From: Solirubrobacteraceae bacterium
GTDB taxonomy: Bacteria; Actinomycetota; Thermoleophilia; Solirubrobacterales; Solirubrobacteraceae
Direction: 5' to 3'
DNA length: 5,675 nucleotides
Assembly: GCA_030447005.1 (NCBI GenBank)
Contig: JAUJME010000052.1
Location: forward strand, 3,401 to 9,075
How positions within the stretch are numbered: position 1 is the first letter of the stretch; the number at the start of each line of letters is the position of its first letter. Made by a program: the position numbers and the translations under genes. Under the pieces are notes generated by a model, which made no database searches, was not told the origin of the DNA, and saw only the letters and a list, made by a program, of their open reading frames with translations. This document shows positions 1 to 5,539 of the stretch, piece after piece.

Positions 1-1861
1 GGGCCTGCTCGCGGAGCTCGTCGAGGCGGCGGTCGCGCTCGGTGACCGCCGACTGGGCTTGCGAGCGCAGCTCGGTGAGCTCGCGCTGCAGCTCGTCCGC
101 CCGCGCGCGCAGCGCGTCGGCCTCGGTTGCGCGGTCGCGAAACGGGTCGAGCTCCGCGGCGAGCGCCATCCGCTCGGCGGTCACCACGGCGAGCTCGTCG
201 CGCACGGTGGCGAGGTCGCGCACCTGCTCGCGCAGGGCGTCAGCCTCCTCGCGCGCGCGGTCGCGCTCGGCCTGGCGCTCGTCGAGCTGGCGCCGGAGCG
301 CCTGGGCCTCCTCGGACGCCTGGCCGACGTCATGCAGCCGGCTGCGCAGCTGCTCGGCCTCGGCCGCCTCGGTCTGCAGCTGGGTGCGCAGCTCGTCGAG
401 CTCGCCGACCAGCGCGGCGGTCTGCTCCTGGGCCGCGGCGCGCGCGGCCGCCACGGCCTGCGACGCCTCGGTCGACTGCTCGGTGGCCGCGCGCTCGGCG
501 GCGGCGACCTGCTCCTCGCTCGCCTCCTGCAGCCGCTGCAGCGCGCGCTCGGCGGCGGCGGCACGGCGATCGGCCTCGCCCGCGCGCGCCTCGAGCGCCG
601 CGGCGCGCTCTTCGTGGTCGCGCGTGCGCGTGCGCGCCTCGACCGAGCGCTGCTCGAGCGCCTCCAGGCGCTGGCCGGCCTCCGCGGCGACCGTCTCGAG
701 CCGCTTGGCCCGGCTCGTCTGCTCGCGTAGCTTCTGCCGGAGCTCCGCCTCGGCCGCCTGCGCACGGCGCAGCTCCGCCCGGACGTCCTGCCCCGCGCCG
801 GCGAGGTCGGCCGCCTCGCGCGCCTCGCGGGCGTGCTCGCGCGCCTGGGCGTACGCGACCCGAAGCTCCGCGAGCTCGGACCGCGCGGCGTGCGCCGTCT
901 GGTCGGCGCTGCGGCGGGCGCCCTCGATCTCGCGCAACCGGGCGTGCAACTCGGCGGTGTCCGCGGACGCCTGCTCGGCGCGTCGAGCGCGCTCGGCCGC
1001 CTCGCGCAGCTCCTGTTCCAGCGGGCCGATGCGCTGCACCGTGGCGGCCGACTCGTCGGCCTCGCGGCGCGCGTCCGCGAGCGCGCGCTCGAGCTCGAGG
1101 GCGCGGTCGCGGGCCCGCGCCAGGCGCTGCTGCGCGTGCTCGGCCGCGTTGCGCGCCTCGTCGCGCTCGCGCGCCATGCGTTCGGCGCGCTCCAGCTCGC
1201 GCGTCGTCTCCGCCAGCCGGGCCTCGGCGAGCCGCCGCGCGTCCTCCGCCTGCGTGATGCGCTGGCGGGCGGCGCGCACGGCCGCGGCCGCCTCGGTGCG
1301 CGCCTGGACCGCCGCGTCGCGGGCCGGGAGGGCCTCGTCCAGCGCGCGCTCGGCCTGCGCCCGGGCCGCCGCCTCCTGCTGCACGCGCTCACGCGCCGCC
1401 TCCTGCACGCGCGCGAGCTCGGCGCGCAGCTCCGCGGCGGCTCGCTCGGCCGCCGCGCGCCGCGTGCGCTCGTCGCGCAGTGCCGCGACGTCGACCTCTG
1501 GAGGGGGCGCGGGCGCCGGCGCGGCGGGACGCCGGCGGACCTCGCTGCGCTGCGGCCGCGGGAGGTCGACCAGGTGACGCCCGGCCTCGAGCGCGAACGC
1601 CGCGTTGCGGGCGGCGATCAGGTCGGCGGGCGCGGAGAAGGCCGCCCGCCACACCGGCGCGTCGGGGCCGGCGAGCGGCGCCGCGTCGTCCGGACCGGGC
1701 AGCGCGGTGAGCCGGTGCGTGCGCCGCCCGTCGTCGATGACGAGCAGCGGCGGAGAGAGCCGCTCGCGGTGCTCGGCGTTCCAGCGGCCGGAGATCCGCA
1801 GCAGCGCGGTGTCCGGCGTGGCCGAGACGTGCTCGAAGCGCTCGACCAGGAACTCGGCCAT
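1..1861 (-). CDS. Large coiled-coil protein of unknown function (partial, C-terminus beyond left edge)
   Basis: I do not recognise this gene as a named family. Read from ATG at 1861, the frame stays open for 620 codons to the window edge. Residues 1-105 look like a small globular, beta-rich domain (LLRISGRWN near 20-28, PPLLVIDDG near 37-45, Trp27 and Trp71, no signal peptide). A Pro/Ala linker follows at about 106-122. From about 124 to the edge the chain is almost pure Ala, Glu, Arg, Gln and Leu with heptad spacing and many ERA/EAA modules, as expected for a long alpha-helical coiled coil. I saw no Cys in it, and Lys is nearly absent. The start is fixed by an in-frame stop five codons upstream, which is the tmk stop. 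No good Shine-Dalgarno is visible, so translation may be coupled to tmk, 12 nt upstream. SMC-like, cytoskeletal or polarity scaffold roles are possible but unproven. The existence of the gene is well supported; its function is unknown. Confidence 0.85.
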   Translation of the reverse strand, partial: MAEFLVERFEHVSATPDTALLRISGRWNAEHRERLSPPLLVIDDGRRTHRLTALPGPDDAAPLAGPDAPVWRAAFSAPADLIAARNAAFALEAGRHLVDLPRPQRSEVRRRPAAPAPAPPPEVDVAALRDERTRRAAAERAAAELRAELARVQEAARERVQQEAAARAQAERALDEALPARDAAVQARTEAAAAVRAARQRITQAEDARRLAEARLAETTRELERAERMARERDEARNAAEHAQQRLARARDRALELERALADARREADESAATVQRIGPLEQELREAAERARRAEQASADTAELHARLREIEGARRSADQTAHAARSELAELRVAYAQAREHAREAREAADLAGAGQDVRAELRRAQAAEAELRQKLREQTSRAKRLETVAAEAGQRLEALEQRSVEARTRTRDHEERAAALEARAGEADRRAAAAERALQRLQEASEEQVAAAERAATEQSTEASQAVAAARAAAQEQTAALVGELDELRTQLQTEAAEAEQLRSRLHDVGQASEEAQALRRQLDERQAERDRAREEADALREQVRDLATVRDELAVVTAERMALAAELDPFRDRATEADALRARADELQRELTELRSQAQSAVTERDRRLDELREQA

Positions 1862-1873
1862 CCCGCGCGAAGT

Positions 1874-2479
1874 CTAGGTTTCGGCCCGGAGGGCGGCGAG
1901 CGCCGCCTCGAGCACCGCCTCCGGCGGCCGGGTGGCGTCGAGCACGACGAAGCGCGCCGGCTCGGCTGCCGCCAGCTCGTCGTAGGCGCGCGCGATCGCC
2001 GCGAAGAAGGCGTCGGCCTCCCGCTCGAGCCGGTCGGGCGCCTCGCCGCGGACGTCCTGGCGGCTGCGGCCGGTCCGCGGGTCGAGGCGCAGCAGCAGCG
2101 TGCGATCGGCGACCAGCCCGCCGGTGCCGAAGTCGTTGACGGCGCGAACCTGCGCGACGCCGAGCCCGCGTGCCGCGCCCTGATAGGCGAGCGACGAGTC
2201 GACGAAGCGGTCGAGGACGACCGTGCGCCCGGCGTCGAGCAGCGGCCGCACCCGCTCGGCGACGAGCTGCGCGCGCGCGGCGGCGTACAGCAGCGCCTCG
2301 GCGCGCGGATCGACGGTCAGCGCCGGGTCCTTGACCAGCGCGCGGATCCGCTCGGACAGCTCGACGCCGCCCGGCTCGCGCAGCAGGTCGGCGCCGAGCG
2401 CGTCGGCGAGCGCCCGCGCGAGCGTCGTCTTGCCCGCCCCGTCGATGCCCTCGATCGTCACCAGCACTCGTAGGATCAT
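1874..2479 (-). CDS. tmk: Thymidylate kinase (dTMP kinase)
   Basis: This cytosolic enzyme phosphorylates dTMP to dTDP with ATP, an essential step of dTTP synthesis. The 201-residue product has the usual family length. A P-loop GIDGAGKTT lies at residues 11-19, the REPGG motif at 34-38, the DR motif at 90-91 followed by the conserved FVDSSLAYQG stretch, and an Arg-rich LID segment at about 134-150 (RTGRSRQDVRGE). The basic residues in the LID rather than in the P-loop resemble the E. coli-type enzyme. I chose ATG at 2479, which has a GGGG stretch about 9 nt upstream. GTG at 2467 (codon 5) would give the shorter N-terminus more typical of the family and cannot be excluded. The gene is divergent from holB and probably co-transcribed with the coiled-coil gene downstream. 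Confidence 0.96.
   Translation of the reverse strand: MILRVLVTIEGIDGAGKTTLARALADALGADLLREPGGVELSERIRALVKDPALTVDPRAEALLYAAARAQLVAERVRPLLDAGRTVVLDRFVDSSLAYQGAARGLGVAQVRAVNDFGTGGLVADRTLLLRLDPRTGRSRQDVRGEAPDRLEREADAFFAAIARAYDELAAAEPARFVVLDATRPPEAVLEAALAALRAET
2471..2476 (+). promoter_or_regulatory. Candidate -10 box or Shine-Dalgarno of holB
   Basis: TAGGAT lies exactly 8 nt before the GTG start of holB. It fits the actinobacterial -10 pattern TANNNT and would then give a leaderless or near-leaderless mRNA. The AGGA at 2472-2475 is alternatively a reasonable ribosome binding site 9 nt from the start. No convincing -35 is visible. The site sits inside the first codons of the divergent tmk, so whichever reading is right, the signal overlaps tmk coding sequence. 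Confidence 0.35.
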
Positions 2480-2484
2480 GTCGC

Positions 2485-3582
2485 GTGACCCCGCTGCCCG
2501 GCACCGAGCGCCATCCGCACGCCCGGGCGGTCCTGAGCGGCGAGCCGTCGCACGCGTACCTCTTCGCCGGCCCGGCGGGCAGCGGCAAGGAGGAGGTCGC
2601 GCGCGAGTTCGCCGCCTCGCTGCTGGCCGAAGGGTCCGACGACATCGCCGGCGCGGCGGCGCGCGTGCGCTCCGGGGCGCATCCCGATCTGACGTGGATC
2701 GCGCCGACGTCGTCGGCCGGGCTGCTGCGCGGCGACATCGACGAGCCGGTCGTCGCGGCGGCCACGCACACGCCGTTCGAGTCCGCGCGGCGCGTGTTCG
2801 TCATCGAGCAGGCCGACTCGCTCAACGACCAGGCCGCCAACCGGATGCTCAAGACGCTCGAGGAGCCGCCGCCGTACGCCCACCTCATCCTGCTGACGTC
2901 GCGGCCCGGGAAGGTGCTGCCGACGATCGCCTCGCGCTGCCAGCAGGTGCGCTTCGACGCCCCGTCGCCCGCGCGACTGGAGGAGATGCTCGCTGCACGG
3001 GGCGTGGCGCCCGACGTCGCGGCGGCGTGTGCGCGGCTGGCGCTCGGCGACTTCGAGCGGGCGCTGCGGCTGGCGCTGGGCGACGGGCCGGCGCTGCGGG
3101 CGGACGCCGAGCAGTTCGCGCGCGCGTGCCTCGCCGGGACGCTCGCGCAGGCGCCGTGGCTCGACGTCCTGCGGCGCGCCCGCGAGCTGGGAGCGGCGGC
3201 CGCCGCCGAGGTCGAGGCCGCCGCCGCCGAGGCGGTCGAGCTGGTCCCGAAGAAGGAGCGCAAGAAGCTCGAGCGCGAGGCGGCCGAGCGCGCGCGTCGC
3301 GCCTCGCGGCGATCGGTCCAGGCGGGGCTCGACCAGGGGCTCGAGCTGGTGGGCCTGTGGCTGCGCGACGTCGGCTGCGTGGCCGACGGCGTCGAGGACC
3401 TCGTGCTCAACGCCGACCGCCTCGAGGCGCTGCGCGAGGACGCCGGCGGGCGCTCGTCGGCGGTGCTGCGCGCGGCGCAGGAGCGGGTGGAGGAGACGCG
3501 CCGGCGCTTCGACCTCAACGTGAGCGAGGAGCTCGCCCTCGAGCAGCTCGCCTACCGGATCGCCCGGCTCGCCGAGACCTAG
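2485..3582 (+). CDS. holB: DNA polymerase III subunit delta-prime (clamp loader)
   Basis: Delta-prime is the stator of the clamp-loader complex that opens and places the beta sliding clamp on primed DNA. The 365-residue product begins with the characteristic HAYLFAGPAGSGK block (Walker A region at residues 29-37). It continues with GAHPDL at 64-69, a Walker-B-like VFVIEQAD at 104-111, NRMLKTLEEPP at 119-128, and the SRCQ sensor-1/arginine-finger motif at 150-153. A very basic helical segment (KKERKKLERE) begins at 256 and leads into the C-terminal collar helices. Lys35 is kept, but the next residue is Glu instead of Thr/Ser. The Cys cluster of the usual zinc module is missing: there is no Cys before residue 152. 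Both fit a delta-prime that does not hydrolyse ATP, rather than DnaX. I chose GTG at 2485 because it begins just before the conserved N-terminus and has AGGA 9 nt upstream. An ATG at 2478 is out of frame. Confidence 0.93.
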   Translation: MTPLPGTERHPHARAVLSGEPSHAYLFAGPAGSGKEEVAREFAASLLAEGSDDIAGAAARVRSGAHPDLTWIAPTSSAGLLRGDIDEPVVAAATHTPFESARRVFVIEQADSLNDQAANRMLKTLEEPPPYAHLILLTSRPGKVLPTIASRCQQVRFDAPSPARLEEMLAARGVAPDVAAACARLALGDFERALRLALGDGPALRADAEQFARACLAGTLAQAPWLDVLRRARELGAAAAAEVEAAAAEAVELVPKKERKKLEREAAERARRASRRSVQAGLDQGLELVGLWLRDVGCVADGVEDLVLNADRLEALREDAGGRSSAVLRAAQERVEETRRRFDLNVSEELALEQLAYRIARLAET

Positions 3583-4454
3583 CCTGCGGGGATCGGGCCG
3601 AGCTCGGCGGCGTGCCCGTGCAGCTCGTGCGCGCGAAAGCGCGCGAAGTGCCGGTGGTCGGGTCCGTGGAAGTCGCTCGAGCCGGTCGTCAGCAGGTCGA
3701 GGCGGCGGCAGACGTCGACCAGGAGCTCGACCTGCGCGCGCGCGTGGGTGACGTAGAAGGCCTCGATGCCGTCGATGCCCATCCCCTTGAAGCGCTCGGC
3801 CGTCGCGACGACGGCGGGGTCGGCGTCGATGTCCCAGAACGGGTGTGCCCAGACGGCGACGCCGCCGGCGGCGTGGATGACGTCGATCGCCTGCTCGACC
3901 GTGGGGAACGTGCGGGCGCGATAGGCGGGCCGGCCGGGGATGAGGTAGGCGACGAGCAGGGCGCTGAAGTCCTCGAGCTCCTCGTCGCGCAGGCGCTCGG
4001 CGTTGTCGGGATGCCCGAACGCGGCCTGCGCCAAGTGGGGTCGGCCGATCGGCTTGCCCTGCGCCCGGCGCTGCTCGAGCACCGTCTCGTCGATCGCCCA
4101 GCCGAGCTCGGTCAGCGCGTCGCGCATCCGGTCGGCCCGCGCTCCCCGGTCGTCGCGGTAGCGCGCGAGCTCGCCGAGCAGGCGCTCGTCGCGGTGGTCG
4201 ATCCCGTAGCCGAGGATGTGGAGGTCCTCGTAGTCGTCCTGCACGCTTGAGATCTCCGCCGCGCGCACGATGTCGATGCCGCCGAGCTCGGCGGCGGTCG
4301 CGAGCGCCTCGTCGACGCCGTCGACCGTGTCGTGGTCGCTGAGCGCGAGCAGCTCGACGCCCGCCTCCTTCGCGCGCCGCACCACCTCGGCGGCGGGCAG
4401 CGAGCCGTCGGAGTGGATCGAGTGCGACTGGAGGTCGAACGTGGGCCTGCTCAC
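3579..4454 (-). CDS. PHP-domain metal-dependent phosphoesterase (RnmA/YciV-like)
   Basis: The PHP family comprises metal-dependent phosphoesterases. The closest characterised relatives by architecture (E. coli YciV/RnmA, 293 residues) act on 3',5'-nucleotide bisphosphates and RNA 5' ends. This product has 291 residues. Visible motifs are DLQSHSIHSDG at 7-17, SDHD at 39-42, the AAEIS motif with Glu67, HILGYG with His79, WAHPFW with His204, and SSDFHG with Asp261 and His263. The first His of the usual DLHxH motif is Gln9. GTG at 4454 starts just ahead of motif I, as in relatives. The frame remains open farther upstream, but any longer version would run antisense through the helix-turn-helix gene and adds no family-like sequence. 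No Shine-Dalgarno is obvious. The substrate cannot be read from sequence; a general phosphatase or exonuclease role is possible. Confidence 0.92.
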   Translation of the reverse strand: MSRPTFDLQSHSIHSDGSLPAAEVVRRAKEAGVELLALSDHDTVDGVDEALATAAELGGIDIVRAAEISSVQDDYEDLHILGYGIDHRDERLLGELARYRDDRGARADRMRDALTELGWAIDETVLEQRRAQGKPIGRPHLAQAAFGHPDNAERLRDEELEDFSALLVAYLIPGRPAYRARTFPTVEQAIDVIHAAGGVAVWAHPFWDIDADPAVVATAERFKGMGIDGIEAFYVTHARAQVELLVDVCRRLDLLTTGSSDFHGPDHRHFARFRAHELHGHAAELGPIPAG

Positions 4455-4536
4455 GGTGCCGGAGGTTCTAGCGGGTAGGCAGCCTGCGATGCCCTCCGCC
4501 GCCGAGAGCGCCTGCCGCTCGTACGCGCGGTTCGTC

Positions 4537-4566
4537 CTGACCCAGGCATATCCGCTCGGATATACT
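4537..4566 (+). promoter_or_regulatory. Promoter of the HTH-nucleotidyltransferase unit
   Basis: A -10 box TATACT at 4561-4566 differs from TATAAT at one position. It is preceded after 18 bp by CTGACC at 4537-4542, which matches TTGACA at four of six positions. This is the most AT-rich spot in the window. Only 8 nt separate the -10 box from the ATG at 4575, and no Shine-Dalgarno fits in between, so the transcript is probably leaderless or has a leader of a few nucleotides. Confidence 0.7.
4548..4563. promoter_or_regulatory. 16-bp palindromic operator candidate
   Basis: ATATCCG-CT-CGGATAT is a perfect inverted repeat with 7-bp arms and a 2-bp centre. It lies in the spacer and overlaps the first three bases of the -10 box. 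This is the position expected for a dimeric XRE-type repressor blocking its own promoter. The symmetry is directly visible; binding by the adjacent HTH protein is inferred. Confidence 0.65.
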
Positions 4567-4574
4567 CGTCGACC

Positions 4575-4886
4575 ATGGACGTGGCCACGACCATCCGCCG
4601 CGCACGCCGCGCCGCCGGCCTGACGCAGGCGGTCCTCGCCGCCCGGACCGGGACCTCGCAGGCGACGATCTCGGCGTACGAGTCGGGGAGGAAGCGACCG
4701 TCGGTGGCGACGCTCGAGCGTCTCCTCGCGGCGGCAGACGCCCGGCTCGTCGTGCGACAGCCCGGCGTGCCCTCGGAGGAGCGCCTCGCCCGCAACGCCC
4801 GCGCGCTCGAGGAGGTGCTCGCCCTCGCCGAGGCACTGCCCGTCCGCCATGCGCCGGAGCTGCGCTTCCCGCGGCTGGCCCGGTGA
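4575..4886 (+). CDS. XRE-family helix-turn-helix regulator, probable antitoxin
   Basis: This is a small cytosolic DNA-binding protein of 103 residues. Residues 5-56 form a classic Cro/C1-type helix-turn-helix: LTQAVLAARTGTS (16-28), the recognition helix SQATISAYESG (28-38), then RKRPSVATLERLLAA closing the five-helix bundle. The C-terminal part (about 66-103) is a charged helix with LAEALP and ends in FPRLAR; it may contact the partner protein. ATG at 4575 gives the usual start about 15 residues before LTQ. The gene overlaps the downstream nucleotidyltransferase by 4 nt (GTGA), so the two are almost certainly co-transcribed and translationally coupled. The palindrome at its promoter suggests autorepression. 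By analogy with type IV and type II modules that pair a DNA-binding protein with a nucleotidyltransferase, it is likely the antitoxin. A plain regulator is the alternative. Confidence 0.92.
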   Translation: MDVATTIRRARRAAGLTQAVLAARTGTSQATISAYESGRKRPSVATLERLLAAADARLVVRQPGVPSEERLARNARALEEVLALAEALPVRHAPELRFPRLAR

Positions 4887-5476
4887 CGCTCGCGGAGCGC
4901 ATCGTGGCGCTGCACGACGCGCTCACGGCGGCCGACCTTCCGCACGCGTTCGGCGGGGCGATCGCGCTGGCGTACTGGACGCTCGACCCGCGCGGCACGA
5001 GCGACGTCGACGTCAACGTGTTCGTGCCCGCGCCGGAGGCTGCATCCGCGCTGCAGGCGCTGCCGCCGGGGCTCGACGTGCCGGACGGCACGGCCGAGGT
5101 CATCGCGCGCGACGGCCAGGTCCGCGTCTTCTGGGACGAGACGCCGGTCGACCTGTTCTTCGACTACGCGCCCGTCCACGCCGACGCCGCGCTGCACGCC
5201 CGGACGGTGCCGTTCGCCGGCGGTCGGATCCCCGTGCTCGGCCCGGTCGAGCTCGCGGTGTTCAAGGTCATGTTCGACCGCACCCGTCACTGGGCCGACG
5301 TCGAGGCCATGGCCGCCGCCGGAACGCTCGACCGCGAGTCGGTCCGCGCGTCGCTGGCGACGATGCTCGACCCCGACGACGCGCGCTTCGCGCGGCTCGA
5401 CGACGCCGTGCGCAGGGGCGAGGAGGACCCGGCGGCGCTACCCTGTGCGTCCCCTCGACGGGCCCCGCCGCCGTAG
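4883..5476 (+). CDS. Nucleotidyltransferase-fold protein (AbiEii/MenT-like), probable toxin
   Basis: This 197-residue protein looks like a small nucleotidyltransferase of the polymerase-beta superfamily, which transfers NMP from NTP to a nucleic acid or protein. The sequence shows FGGAIALAYW (23-32, the Gly-Gly of the nucleotide-binding turn), then RGTSDVDVNVF (37-47) with the metal-binding pair Asp41/Asp43. A third acidic residue, Asp90, lies in PVDLFF. A helical region ELAVFKVMFDR...WADVE (123-141) with Lys128 and Asp139 resembles the conserved Lys/Asp helix of AbiEii-like proteins. GTG at 4883 overlaps the HTH gene by 4 nt and has no Shine-Dalgarno, which fits coupled translation. The last ~18 residues (ending RRAPPP) look non-conserved. 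The stop TAG falls at 5474-5476, inside the tRNA gene, so the last 10 nt are shared. All catalytic positions are present, so it is probably active. The toxin role is inferred from context. Confidence 0.86.
   Translation: MTLAERIVALHDALTAADLPHAFGGAIALAYWTLDPRGTSDVDVNVFVPAPEAASALQALPPGLDVPDGTAEVIARDGQVRVFWDETPVDLFFDYAPVHADAALHARTVPFAGGRIPVLGPVELAVFKVMFDRTRHWADVEAMAAAGTLDRESVRASLATMLDPDDARFARLDDAVRRGEEDPAALPCASPRRAPPP
5439..5444 (+). promoter_or_regulatory. Candidate -10 box of tRNA-Thr
   Basis: TACCCT fits TANNNT and lies 22 nt before the tRNA 5' end, leaving room for a leader of about 15 nt. It sits inside the end of the nucleotidyltransferase gene. No good -35 is seen. The tRNA could also be processed from the upstream mRNA. 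Confidence 0.4.
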
Positions 5477-5539
5477 CTCAGCTGGTAGAGCACTTCACTC
5501 GTAATGAAGGGGTCAGCGGTTCGAATCCGCTCGGCGGCT
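5467..5539 (+). tRNA. tRNA-Thr (anticodon CGT)
   Basis: A complete cloverleaf can be folded. The 7-bp acceptor stem GCCGCCG (5467-5473) pairs perfectly with CGGCGGC (5532-5538). The D arm is GCTC/GAGC (5476-5479 with 5488-5491). The anticodon stem CTTCA/TGAAG encloses loop CTCGTAA (5498-5504), with anticodon CGT at 5500-5502 reading ACG (Thr). A 5-nt variable loop precedes the T arm AGCGG-TTCGAAT-CCGCT (5515-5531). The discriminator is T5539. CCA is not encoded, so it must be added by the CCA enzyme. The first 10 nt overlap the upstream coding region, whose stop codon is formed by tRNA positions 8-10. Confidence 0.97.

Larger units (their letters stand above)
4455..4574. other. Divergent intergenic region between the PHP gene and the HTH gene
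   Basis: This 120-bp gap must hold control signals for both flanking genes. The right end has the strong plus-strand promoter and palindrome annotated separately. On the minus strand, TAGAAC (4470-4465) lies 10 nt before the PHP start and is a weak -10 candidate without a good -35. The rest shows no reading frame or RNA structure that I can support. Confidence 0.6.

Noticed and set aside
42..1577. Long plus-strand open frames, including a 511-codon Ser/Arg/Ala-rich one
   Set aside because: Antisense to the heptad-patterned coiled-coil frame. GC-rich sequence lacks stops, the products are low-complexity, and no domain is visible.
1389..3518. A 709-codon minus-strand open frame
   Set aside because: It runs out of frame through tmk and antisense through holB, both of which have clear conserved motifs. 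Its product is Ser/Arg/Ala-rich without any motif.
3597..3608. 12-bp palindrome GCCGAGCTCGGC near the holB/PHP junction as a bidirectional terminator
   Set aside because: It lies within the PHP coding sequence, has no loop and no T run on either side.
2223..4250. A 675-codon plus-strand open frame
   Set aside because: It overlaps holB out of frame and is antisense to tmk and the PHP gene, both with strong family motifs.
4455..4850. Longer N-terminus for the PHP gene, from ATG at 4850
   Set aside because: The extra residues run antisense through the HTH gene and its promoter and add no family-like sequence. GTG 4454 gives the expected family length.
4451..5290. Minus-strand open frames opposite the HTH and nucleotidyltransferase genes
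   Set aside because: The plus-strand genes have recognisable motifs, a promoter and a coupled overlap. The antisense products are Arg/Ser/Ala-rich with no motif.
5515..5539. tRNA 3' end as a phage or island attachment site
   Set aside because: No second copy of the tRNA 3' segment and no integrase is visible in the window; only 136 bp follow the tRNA.
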